NCBI GenBank assembly: GCA_910588205.1
Contig: CAJUQK010000001.1
Span: forward strand, 124,001-188,000
From: an uncultured Eggerthellaceae bacterium
GTDB taxonomy: Bacteria; Actinomycetota; Coriobacteriia; Coriobacteriales; Eggerthellaceae
DNA: 64,000 nucleotides
Direction: 5' to 3'
Below the pieces are notes generated by a model, which was given only the letters and a program-made list of their open reading frames with translations, was not told where the DNA came from and made no database searches. Made by a program: the position numbers and the translations under genes. Shown piece by piece: positions 44,598 to 52,100 of this stretch (its first letter is position 1; each line of letters opens with the position of its first letter).

Positions 44598-45911
44598 ATG
44601 GACGAAAAGCAAGAGCAGACTACGAAACCGAAGCATCCCATCATCAGCGCTTATAACAAGGTGAGCCTCATCAAGAAGATCATCGTGGGCTTGGTGATCG
44701 GCGTGATCTTGGCTCTGGTCATCCCCCAGGACGGCCCTGAATGGGCGTTGGGCATCGGCGAGGTCATATCATTGCTCGGCACGCTCTTCGTCTCCGCCCT
44801 GCGCGCTGTGGCTCCCATCTTGGTATTCTTCCTGGTCATCAGTGCTCTCATGAATGCAAAAGCCGCTGGCAGCATGAAAACGGTCATCGTGCTCTACATC
44901 CTGAGCACCTTTATCGCCGCTCTCATAGCCGTTATCGCGAGCTTCCTCTTCCCCATAGATCTGACGCTGGCCGTAGCCGATGATGTGACCCAAGAGTCCC
45001 CTTCCGGGATAGGCGAGGTGCTCTCAGCCATCGTGATGAACATCGTGGCGAACCCGGTGGATGCGCTCATGAACGCCAACTTCATCGGCATCCTTACATG
45101 GGCCATCGTGCTGGGCATTGCCCTTCGCAAGTCCTCCGACAACGTGAAGGATGTGTTCACCTGGATAGCAGATGCGGTCTCTACGGTGGTGCGCTGGGTG
45201 ATCAACCTCGCCCCCTTTGGCATCATGGGCTTGGTCTATACCTCCGTTTCCCAAAGCGGCCTAGATATCTTCGTGGAGTACGGGCAGTTGATCCTGCTCT
45301 TGGTGGGTGTCATGCTGGTCATCGCGCTGATCACGAACCCCCTCATGGTATTCGCCTGCACCCGAGAGAATCCCTACCCGCTCATCCTTCGTTGCTTGAA
45401 GGATTCCGGCATCACAGCCTTCTTCACCCGCAGCTCCGCTGCGAACATCCCCATCAACATGGAGCTCTGCCGTAAGCTGGGGCTGGACAAGGACAACTAT
45501 TCCGTGAGCATTCCCCTGGGCGCAACCATCAACATGGCAGGTGCCGCCATCACCATCACAGTCATGACCATGGCTGCCGTGCATACCGTTGGGCTCACCA
45601 TCGATCCTTTGACCGCGGTCATCCTCTGCGTGCTGGCTGCAGTGAGCGCTTGTGGCGCCTCGGGCGTTGCTGGTGGCTCATTGCTCCTGATCCCGCTGGC
45701 GTGCTCGCTCTTCGGCATGGATACCACCGTTGCCATGGAAGTGGTGGCCATCGGATTCATCATCGGCGTGATCCAGGATTCCTGCGAAACGGCGCTCAAT
45801 TCCTCCTCAGACGTTCTTTTCACCGCTACGGCTGAATACATGAAGATGCGCGAAAGGGGCCAGGAATACCACCTGGGCAAGGATGCCTATTCCCTGGATG
45901 AGCTCGACTGA
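44598..45911 (+). CDS. sstT: serine/threonine:Na+ symporter (DAACS family)
   Basis: A membrane protein of 437 residues of the dicarboxylate/amino acid:cation symporter family that imports serine and threonine with sodium. It shows the hairpin motif TRSSAANIPINMELCRKLGLD followed by SIPLGATINMAGAAITI, the substrate and sodium site, and ACGASGVAGGSLLLIPLAC in hairpin 2 (each seen in parts). The residue pattern and length match SstT rather than GltP. The ATG at 44598 follows AGGATAAGG; a GTG 18 bases earlier is a weaker choice. Its last 25 bases overlap the convergent MGMT-domain gene. Confidence 0.9.
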   Translation: MDEKQEQTTKPKHPIISAYNKVSLIKKIIVGLVIGVILALVIPQDGPEWALGIGEVISLLGTLFVSALRAVAPILVFFLVISALMNAKAAGSMKTVIVLYILSTFIAALIAVIASFLFPIDLTLAVADDVTQESPSGIGEVLSAIVMNIVANPVDALMNANFIGILTWAIVLGIALRKSSDNVKDVFTWIADAVSTVVRWVINLAPFGIMGLVYTSVSQSGLDIFVEYGQLILLLVGVMLVIALITNPLMVFACTRENPYPLILRCLKDSGITAFFTRSSAANIPINMELCRKLGLDKDNYSVSIPLGATINMAGAAITITVMTMAAVHTVGLTIDPLTAVILCVLAAVSACGASGVAGGSLLLIPLACSLFGMDTTVAMEVVAIGFIIGVIQDSCETALNSSSDVLFTATAEYMKMRERGQEYHLGKDAYSLDELD

Positions 45912-46354
45912 CGCCTGCAGTTAGCCCGCGGGCGCATGCATTCCTCGCACTGATGCAGAGGGTGCTCTGCCAGCTCAGCTTCCCAGTCGAAGTCAACCGG
46001 AGGGCCTGAGGGTAGTCCCTGGTCATCAGCGGGGTTGCCATCCCAAAGATGCTCCTCCATGCGCACCTTACCCTCGTCGCTGAAGGTGATACCCTCCGCC
46101 TCCAACATCCTGCGCTGCTCTCCAGGGCCACCGAAGGCGAAGCCCTTGGCAAGAGAGCCATCTTTGAATACCACCCGATGGCAGGGGATGTCATCAGGCT
46201 CCAGCCCCGGAGAGGGATTCGCACGAAGGGCGTAGCCCACGTAGCGGGCTGAGCGAGGAGCACCGATGAGGCGCCCGATCTGCCCGTAGCTCGCAACCTT
46301 GCCGCGCGGTATCTTCACCACGACCGAGAAGACCCTGTCTGCGAAATCTCCCAT
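45887..46354 (-). CDS. MGMT-domain protein (alkyltransferase-like, with the reactive cysteine)
   Basis: A protein of 155 residues corresponding to the DNA-binding/active-site domain of O6-alkylguanine-DNA alkyltransferases, without the N-terminal domain of Ada or Ogt. It has KIPRGKVASYGQIGRLIG (helix-turn-helix), RYVGYALRANP (arginine finger) and the active-site DIPCHRVV with Cys58. Alkyltransferase-like proteins of this length usually have Trp or Ala in place of that cysteine, so this one may be a true, short methyltransferase. The C-terminal 50 residues are an acidic tail followed by a short Cys-rich segment (CEECMRPRANC). Convergent with sstT, overlapping by 25 bases. Confidence 0.83.
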   Translation of the reverse strand: MGDFADRVFSVVVKIPRGKVASYGQIGRLIGAPRSARYVGYALRANPSPGLEPDDIPCHRVVFKDGSLAKGFAFGGPGEQRRMLEAEGITFSDEGKVRMEEHLWDGNPADDQGLPSGPPVDFDWEAELAEHPLHQCEECMRPRANCRRQSSSSRE

Positions 46355-46463
46355 CCGCTCTCCCCCTCTTCGCTCTCTTGCTCATATCCCATGATACTAA
46401 AGGCCTCCAGAGACGCTCTTCGTGCTAGGCTTATCCAAGATGATTTCTAAGAAAGGACGTTAC

Positions 46464-47231
46464 GTGGCTTCCTCCGATCAGACCATCGTCGGCTTCGATG
46501 GGGTCATCTGCACCTCTCGCAGCGGGCTCAGCACCCTGAAGACGCCTCTCACTCCCTTAGATGCCATCGAACAGCGCCACTCTGTTCGTCAGTACGACGA
46601 GAGGCCGCTAGAGGAAACGGCAGCATGCACCCTGCAGGCCGCCATAGAGGCCGTGAACGAGGAAGGCGGGCTGGATATCCAGCTGGTACGGGATGAACCC
46701 AAGGCATTCACCAGCCTCAAGTCACGGATGGTGGGGTTCTCGGGGGTGCGCAACTACTTGGCCTTGGTGGGACCTGAATACAAGAACCTCGACTCGCTTC
46801 TGGGCTACCACGGAGAGAAGCTGGTACTGCTGGCCCAAGCCCTGGGGCTCAATAGCTGTTGGGTCGGCGGCACCTACAAGATGCCGAACCGCGGGCCGCG
46901 CGTGGATATAGGCCAGAAGCTCTCAGCGGTGGTGGCCTTGGGCTATGGGAAGACGGCAGGCAAGCCCCATAGATCGAAGCCCGTGGAGGCCATCTGCCCT
47001 GGTTACGCTGAGATGCCCCTGTGGTTCCAGCAGGGAGTGGATGCTGCGCTGCTAGCACCGACAGCGCTCAACCAGCAGAAGTTCTCCTTCAACCTCCAGG
47101 GAGAAGACGATGACGGAACCCCTATCGTACAGGCGAAGACCAAGCGGGGAGCCTTCACGCAGATGGATCTGGGGATAGCGCTCTGCCACTTCGAGATAGG
47201 TGCGGGAACCCACCCGTTCCAGTGGGCCTGA
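46464..47231 (+). CDS. nitroreductase family protein
   Basis: A flavoprotein-like sequence of about 255 residues. The family start PLDAIEQRHSVRQYDERPLEE carries the FMN-contacting Arg-His-Ser-Val-Arg, and the C-terminal FMN segment is ALGYGKTAGKPHRSK. The middle contains LLAQALGLNSCWVGGTY, typical of the group. Length and the late extension (from about residue 180) suggest the larger Gram-positive subgroup of nitroreductases whose substrates are unknown. Start set at GTG 46464, six bases after AAAGGA; upstream ATG and GTG codons in frame lack such a site. Confidence 0.83.
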   Translation: MASSDQTIVGFDGVICTSRSGLSTLKTPLTPLDAIEQRHSVRQYDERPLEETAACTLQAAIEAVNEEGGLDIQLVRDEPKAFTSLKSRMVGFSGVRNYLALVGPEYKNLDSLLGYHGEKLVLLAQALGLNSCWVGGTYKMPNRGPRVDIGQKLSAVVALGYGKTAGKPHRSKPVEAICPGYAEMPLWFQQGVDAALLAPTALNQQKFSFNLQGEDDDGTPIVQAKTKRGAFTQMDLGIALCHFEIGAGTHPFQWA

Positions 47232-47233
47232 AC

Positions 47234-47869
47234 CTAGGAGCCGATCTTCTCCCGGGCTATGATGGCGATAGTGCGCAGCTGACCGTCTTCGATATCAACG
47301 AGCGCCATGTTATGGCCGCTGCCATTGCGCCCTCGGGTAGGCGAACCCGGGCAGAGCACCACCGTGCTGCCATCAAGCTCCACCTTCGGAACATGGGTAT
47401 GACCATGCACAGCCAGCTGGGGCATATCTGAGACCACAGCCTGGACCAAAGACGGTCGGCCATGCAGGGCAAGGTGCAAGTCAGCGGGAGTGTGGGTCAT
47501 GACGATGCTCACGCCTTCATAGGTCAAGCTGCGAAGGTCGCGCACGGAACCGTCAGAGCACCAGTAGGACGCAAGGTCGTTATTGCCCAACACTGCCACC
47601 GTAGGAGCAAGGGCACCGAGCTCATCCAGGGCGCTTTGCGCTCCTATGTCCCCCGCATGCAGGATCAAGTCGCAGGGTCGTGCCGTGAGGGCTGTGCCGT
47701 CAGCCTCCGAAAGCAAGACACCTCCCTCTTGATCATGGACCACCTCCCAGCACCGCACACAGCGCTCACGAAGCCTGCTCTCCTCTCCTTGGCCGCTGAA
47801 CAGGTCGAAGGCCTCTTGAGGCAAGGGACCGTGGGTATCGCTGAGAACCCCGATGCGCTTGCGGGTCAT
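47234..47869 (-). CDS. YfcE/MJ0936 family metallophosphoesterase
   Basis: A calcineurin-like phosphoesterase of 211 residues. Metal ligands are in GVLSDTHGPLP, HAGDIGAQSALDEL, VLGNNDLAS, MTHTP and VHGHTHVPKVE, all intact. An insertion with Cys-x2-Cys (ERCVRCWEV) lies after the first motif, where family members usually have a short loop. Family members hydrolyse phosphodiesters in vitro; the physiological substrate is unknown. It starts 28 bases after queF and may be the last gene of the que operon. Its stop is two bases from the convergent nitroreductase stop. Confidence 0.85.
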   Translation of the reverse strand: MTRKRIGVLSDTHGPLPQEAFDLFSGQGEESRLRERCVRCWEVVHDQEGGVLLSEADGTALTARPCDLILHAGDIGAQSALDELGALAPTVAVLGNNDLASYWCSDGSVRDLRSLTYEGVSIVMTHTPADLHLALHGRPSLVQAVVSDMPQLAVHGHTHVPKVELDGSTVVLCPGSPTRGRNGSGHNMALVDIEDGQLRTIAIIAREKIGS

Positions 47870-47897
47870 ACCGCTCTCTCCCTCAAGCTGCGCACCA

Positions 47898-48371
47898 TCA
47901 ACGGTTATCCACCTTCTCGGGATAGAGGTCATGCTGAGAGAGCCGCTCCCACGCCACCGACTCCCAAGGAGTGCCGGGTCGGCCGTGATTGCAGTAGGGA
48001 TCGATGGAAATACCCCCACGCGGTGTGAACTTCCCCCACACCTCGATGTACTTCGGGTCCATCAAGGCGATGAGATCCTTCATGATGGTGTTGATGCAGT
48101 CCTCATGGAAATCCCCATGGTTGCGAAAGCTGAAGAGGTAGAGCTTCAGGCTCTTCGACTCCACCATGCGCACATCGGGCACATAGGAGATGTAGATGGT
48201 GGCGAAATCAGGCTGGCCGGTTATGGGGCAGAGGCTGGTGAATTCGGGACAGTTGAACTTGACGAAGTAGTCATTGTCCTGATGCTTGTTCTCGAAGGTC
48301 TCCAACACCCCCGGATCATAATTTGCGGAGTATTTCGTCTTCTGGTTCCCTAGCAAGGTCAGTTCAGCCAC
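47898..48371 (-). CDS. queF: NADPH-dependent 7-cyano-7-deazaguanine reductase
   Basis: A protein of 157 residues, the short unimodular form, that reduces preQ0 to preQ1 in queuosine synthesis. The catalytic cysteine is in EFTSLCPITGQPDFA, and the signature SKSLKLYLFSFRNHGDFHED (in parts) with the NADPH-binding motif is intact. The start is taken at GTG 48371, one base after the queC stop and behind GAAGGGAAGG; a GTG nine bases upstream is possible. It follows queC and is the last dedicated gene of the pathway here. Confidence 0.94.
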   Translation of the reverse strand: MAELTLLGNQKTKYSANYDPGVLETFENKHQDNDYFVKFNCPEFTSLCPITGQPDFATIYISYVPDVRMVESKSLKLYLFSFRNHGDFHEDCINTIMKDLIALMDPKYIEVWGKFTPRGGISIDPYCNHGRPGTPWESVAWERLSQHDLYPEKVDNR

Positions 48372-48372
48372 C

Positions 48373-49089
48373 TTAGACACCTTCCCTTCTGCTTGAAACA
48401 GGGTCTTCCAATCCGTTGGCCGCGAAGGCAGCAGCGCGATCGAGGCAAGTGGCGCAAACACCACAAGGAGCCTCTCCCCCTTCATAGCAGGACCAGGTCA
48501 ACTGGAAGGGCACTTTGAGCTCTATCCCGAGCCGCACGATATCCGCTTTGCTCCAGTCTACGAAGGGCGCTTCTAGGCGCAGTTCTCCTCCTGTTCCCTC
48601 CTCGATGGAGGTAGCCATGGAATCCACGAAGGAAGGAGTGCAATCCGGATAGGCTGAGCCTGCCCAGTCATCATGATGGGCACCATAATAGACCACTGAG
48701 CAACCAGCGGAAAGCGCCATAGAAGCTGCTGCAGCCAGGAAGAGTCCGTTGCGGAAAGGCACATAGGTGCTGACGTGCGCCCCTTCCTGCTCTGCCTGCT
48801 GATCCGCATAGGTGCCTGAGGGGATGTCCGCCTCAGATTGGCTCAGCAGTGAGCACTGACTTCCTGCGAAGATGGCTCCTAGATCCAAGGATCGCAGCTC
48901 TACCCCATAGTGATCCGATACGGCACGTGCAGCATCCAATTCCCGGAGATGCTTCTGCCCGTAGGAGATGGAAAGCGCGATGACATTCTGAGACCCCAGA
49001 CGCTCAACCGCCTGAGCGAGGAGCGTGGTGGAATCCAGACCGCCTGAGCAGAGCACGAGCGCTTTTTCAACGGTTCCCATGTACGTCAT
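48373..49089 (-). CDS. queC: 7-cyano-7-deazaguanine synthase
   Basis: A protein of 238 residues that converts 7-carboxy-7-deazaguanine and ammonia to preQ0 with ATP. The PP-loop is LCSGGLDSTTLLAQ, followed by SISYGQKHLRELDAA and YVPFRNGLFLAAAAS; the zinc site is the four-cysteine cluster CYEGGEAPCGVCATC. The ATG overlaps the queE stop (ATGA); a second ATG three codons later has better spacing to AAAGGGG and may be the real start. Confidence 0.95.
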   Translation of the reverse strand: MTYMGTVEKALVLCSGGLDSTTLLAQAVERLGSQNVIALSISYGQKHLRELDAARAVSDHYGVELRSLDLGAIFAGSQCSLLSQSEADIPSGTYADQQAEQEGAHVSTYVPFRNGLFLAAAASMALSAGCSVVYYGAHHDDWAGSAYPDCTPSFVDSMATSIEEGTGGELRLEAPFVDWSKADIVRLGIELKVPFQLTWSCYEGGEAPCGVCATCLDRAAAFAANGLEDPVSSRREGV

Positions 49090-49826
49090 ACCCCTTTCGC
49101 TGCCTGAGGCCAGAGGATCTTATGGAGTTGGAGCTGCAAACGGGCTTCAGTGAGACCTTCCGCTCTCATAGCATCAACGATCCAGGCTGGGTCCACCTGA
49201 CCCCACAGGGGGCTCAAGAGCACCGTACAGCGGTCCCAAAGGCCAGCCTCATCAGCCTTGCGCCGGGCAAAGCTAACATCCTCGCTGGAACTTACTACGA
49301 ACTTGACCGCATCGTTCTCATTCAGAAGGCAAGTGTTCTCCTTCATGCTTGCATCTATCAGCTCTTCATCGGAAGCACCCATCCCTGTAGCAGGCGTTTT
49401 CCAATCCAACGTCAGATGCAGTCGATCTGAAAAGCCCTCATCAGCCAGAAGGCCCCTGATCCCTACCAGCTGTGCCACAGGAAGAGAGCCGTTGGTCTCG
49501 ATCTCTACCTGCAGAGGATGGGGTTCGCACACCCGCAAGAGCCTGTCTACCAGAGGGTTGAGATCCGGCTGCAACAGCGGTTCTCCCCCCGTGAGCGTGA
49601 CCGCAGAGACACCCGAGGAGCATACCCACTCCACCAGTTCCTCTACCGAGAGCATCTCCACGGCAACATCAGGAGCGTTGGCCCAGCGCGTATCGCAATA
49701 GGAGCAATCCAGATTGCATCCAGCGAAACGAACGAAAGCGGCGAGCTTACCAGAAGAGAGTCCCTCGCCGTTGATGGAGACGAACCGCTCCGCTACAGGA
49801 AAGCGCACGCCCACAGCGTCAAGCAT
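49086..49826 (-). CDS. queE: 7-carboxy-7-deazaguanine synthase
   Basis: A radical SAM enzyme of about 246 residues that makes the deazaguanine ring from 6-carboxy-tetrahydropterin. The cluster motif is Cys37-x3-Cys41-x2-Cys44 in RFAGCNLDCSYCDTRW, and LTGGEPLLQPDL is the SAM-binding GGE motif. The ATG at 49826 overlaps the queD stop by 8 bases; a GTG four codons later is an alternative with better spacing to AAGGA. The reduced size of the cluster loop matches QueE. Confidence 0.93.
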   Translation of the reverse strand: MLDAVGVRFPVAERFVSINGEGLSSGKLAAFVRFAGCNLDCSYCDTRWANAPDVAVEMLSVEELVEWVCSSGVSAVTLTGGEPLLQPDLNPLVDRLLRVCEPHPLQVEIETNGSLPVAQLVGIRGLLADEGFSDRLHLTLDWKTPATGMGASDEELIDASMKENTCLLNENDAVKFVVSSSEDVSFARRKADEAGLWDRCTVLLSPLWGQVDPAWIVDAMRAEGLTEARLQLQLHKILWPQAAKGV

Positions 49827-50244
49827 CCTTGCGGAAGAAGGCGCAGTTGGTAGGGGTCTCGTAAACTTCAACCTGCACCACGGGAAGCCCCTGCTCAGCC
49901 AAACAGTCGAAGAACCACTTCGCCAGATTCTCAGCGGTCGTGCGAAACGGCATGACGAACAGCGCGAACCCCTCACGCTCCAAGCACGCCATGGTATCTG
50001 GTGCCAGCGAACCATCTTCGATGATGAAATGATGGTCGAGCCGTTCAGTCAGTTCACGAAGCGCGCCTTTGAAGTCTGCGAAATCCACGACCATATCCTT
50101 GCAGGTGCCCGTCTGCTGGAGCTCCTGCACCTCAAGATAGGCAACGACACGCCAGCGGTGCCCGTGGAGGTTCTCGCACTTGCCGTGATAATCAGTCAAG
50201 AAATGGGAGGCATCGAAGCTGCTCTCCGTCTTCAGTCCGTACAT
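49819..50244 (-). CDS. queD: 6-carboxy-5,6,7,8-tetrahydropterin synthase
   Basis: A protein of about 141 residues. The zinc histidines lie in SSFDASHFLTDY and CENLHGHRWRV, the catalytic cysteine in the same segment (GKCENLHGH), and LDHHFI and the Glu of VYETPTNCAFF complete the active site. It converts dihydroneopterin triphosphate to 6-carboxytetrahydropterin. The start is uncertain: the ATG at 50244 has GGAAG three bases ahead and matches the family N-terminus; an ATG at 50265 has no site. First protein gene after tRNA-Asn. Confidence 0.9.
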   Translation of the reverse strand: MYGLKTESSFDASHFLTDYHGKCENLHGHRWRVVAYLEVQELQQTGTCKDMVVDFADFKGALRELTERLDHHFIIEDGSLAPDTMACLEREGFALFVMPFRTTAENLAKWFFDCLAEQGLPVVQVEVYETPTNCAFFRKDA

Positions 50245-50291
50245 CTGCTTCCGATCTTCGAGCATGGCCAAGGGGATGGGGCTATCTATAG

Positions 50292-50317
50292 CGAAGGCCA
50301 GCTTCCGCTGGCCTTCG
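50292..50317 (-). terminator. hairpin between tRNA-Asn and queD
   Basis: Perfect 11 bp inverted repeat CGAAGGCCAGC / GCTGGCCTTCG with a 4-base loop, 11 bases after the tRNA 3' end. It is followed by CTATAGATAG, not a U-tract, so it may stop, process or merely separate the tRNA from the que mRNA. Confidence 0.5.
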
Positions 50318-50327
50318 GTGAATGCTC

Positions 50328-50402
50328 TGGCTCCTCGGGTAGGATTCGAACCTACAACCCTCCGGTTAACAGCCGGATGCTCTGCCGTTGAGCTACCGAG
50401 GA
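50328..50402 (-). tRNA. tRNA-Asn (anticodon GUU)
   Basis: Read on the minus strand: acceptor TCCTCGG / CCGAGGA, discriminator G and encoded CCA; D-arm with AGCTCAACGGCAGAGC; anticodon stem CCGG / CCGG around CTGTTAA (anticodon GTT); T-arm with GGTTCGAATCC. 75 bases. Its G34 is one of the four tRNA positions into which queuosine is inserted, and the queuosine precursor operon starts about 80 bases downstream on the same strand. Confidence 0.97.
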
Positions 50403-50462
50403 ATGCACATCTGGCACAAGCGCCGACGCAGTATTATAGCGGTTTCGAACCGACGCGCAAGA

Positions 50463-51992
50463 CTAATACTCCAGATAATCTTTGAGCTTGGATGAGCGCG
50501 AAGGATGACGCAGCTTCGCCAAGGTCTTGCTCTCGATCTGGCGGATGCGCTCTCGGGTGACTCCGAATTCGCGACCCACCTCCTCTAGCGTGCGCGGATG
50601 TCCATCTTCCAGACCGAAGCGCAGGCTGATGACCTTGCGCTCACGCTCAGCAAGACCATCCAGCACCTTGCTTAGTTGCTCTTGGAGCATGGAGAAGCTG
50701 GCTGCATCCGGCGGTACCACCGCCGCTTCGTCTTCGATGAAATCTCCCAGCTGGGAGTCTTCCTCTTCGCCGATGGGGGTCTCAAGGGAAACGGGTTCCT
50801 GGGAGATCTTCTGGATCTCGCGAACGCGCTCAGCCGTCAGCTCCATCTCAGCACCGATCTCCTCTGGCGTTGGTTCGCGTCCGAGCTTCTGCAAGAGCTG
50901 CCGCTGGATGCGGATCAGCTTGTTGATGGTCTCTACCATATGCACGGGGATGCGGATGGTACGAGCCTGATCGGCGATGGCGCGGGTGATGGCCTGACGA
51001 ATCCACCAGGTTGCATAGGTGGAGAACTTGAAGCCTTTCGTGTAGTCGAATTTCTCCACCGCACGGATGAGACCCAGATTCCCTTCCTGGATGAGATCCA
51101 AGAAGAGCATGCCGCGACCTACGTAGCGCTTGGCGATGGAGACAACGAGGCGCAGGTTCGCTTCGATGAGCGCCTGCTTGGCATCAAGGCCCACTTGCTC
51201 CACCCGGCTCATGCGCCGCTTATCCCGACGAGAGAGCTCGATACCCTCTTCTTCGGCACGCTCAAGCTCTTCGGTAGCAGCAACACCGGCCTCGATCTTC
51301 ATGGCCAGGTCTATCTCTTCAGCTGCGGTCAGAAGCGGAACTTTGCCGATCTCTTTCAGGTACATGCGCACCGGATCGCCTGTGAGCATGGTGACATTCG
51401 CCTCTGCGTTGCGACGGCGAGTCTTCGCCTTGGACCGGCTTGACGTGAGCTTGGGCAGCTGGACATCAACGGTAGCTTTCAGCTCTTCTTCGGGGATGTT
51501 CTCCAGCAGACTCTCAGTGTCATCATCCGAGGCACCCGCATCATCCGCATCAGCAGTGCTCTCTTGAATAGCGGTATCAGCAGGTACTTCGATATCGTCA
51601 GGATCAGTGTCATCCATGTCGTCTACATCAGCATCCGAGGGCTTGCGATCCAGCTTAGCCTTGATCTCCTCGACGATCTCAACGGTACCCTGATCGTCTG
51701 AAACGGTCTGACTGATGAGAGCTTCCTCTTCCTTTGCGCTCCCCTTCTTCGCCGTTGATGCAGCCTTCTTGGGCTTAGCAGCTGCCTTCTTGGCGGGAGC
51801 TTTTGCTGATGACTTGGAAGCGGATCCCTTCACTGTTGAAGATGCTTTCTTGGTTGATGCAGCCGCTGTTTTAGTTGCGGTCTTCTTGGCTTGAGGCTTG
51901 TCTGCTTTGGTTTTGGTGGATTTGCTTGCCTTGGCCTTTGCTTCTTCCGTCTTCGTGGTGTCTTCTTTTGCTGTCTTAGAGGTTGATGCCAC
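50463..51992 (-). CDS. rpoD: RNA polymerase primary sigma factor
   Basis: A protein of 509 residues. The first 200 residues are a low-complexity Lys/Ala/Ser-rich tail followed by an acidic stretch, as in primary sigma factors of Actinomycetota. Region 1.2 contains DPVRMYLKEIG, region 2 contains NLRLVVSIAKRYVGRGM, DLIQEGNLGLIRAVEKFDY and TYATWWIRQAITRAI, region 3 ERVREIQKISQEPVSLE, and region 4.2 TLEEVGREFGVTRERIRQIE. Start at GTG 51992 with AAAGGA eight bases upstream. It stands alone between priA and tRNA-Asn. Confidence 0.96.
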   Translation of the reverse strand: MASTSKTAKEDTTKTEEAKAKASKSTKTKADKPQAKKTATKTAAASTKKASSTVKGSASKSSAKAPAKKAAAKPKKAASTAKKGSAKEEEALISQTVSDDQGTVEIVEEIKAKLDRKPSDADVDDMDDTDPDDIEVPADTAIQESTADADDAGASDDDTESLLENIPEEELKATVDVQLPKLTSSRSKAKTRRRNAEANVTMLTGDPVRMYLKEIGKVPLLTAAEEIDLAMKIEAGVAATEELERAEEEGIELSRRDKRRMSRVEQVGLDAKQALIEANLRLVVSIAKRYVGRGMLFLDLIQEGNLGLIRAVEKFDYTKGFKFSTYATWWIRQAITRAIADQARTIRIPVHMVETINKLIRIQRQLLQKLGREPTPEEIGAEMELTAERVREIQKISQEPVSLETPIGEEEDSQLGDFIEDEAAVVPPDAASFSMLQEQLSKVLDGLAERERKVISLRFGLEDGHPRTLEEVGREFGVTRERIRQIESKTLAKLRHPSRSSKLKDYLEY

Positions 51993-52100
51993 GCGCAAGG
52001 TCCTTTCAACAGAAGACGATGGATATACGTTCGCCCTAGTGTAAGCAAACATGCGAACTGACAGAATACACCGGAGGTAAGCCTATTGCAAGGTTTTTTT

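Noticed and set aside
50272..50327. preQ1 riboswitch before queD
   Set aside because: No short pseudoknot pattern with an A-rich tail; the space is occupied by a plain 11 bp hairpin.
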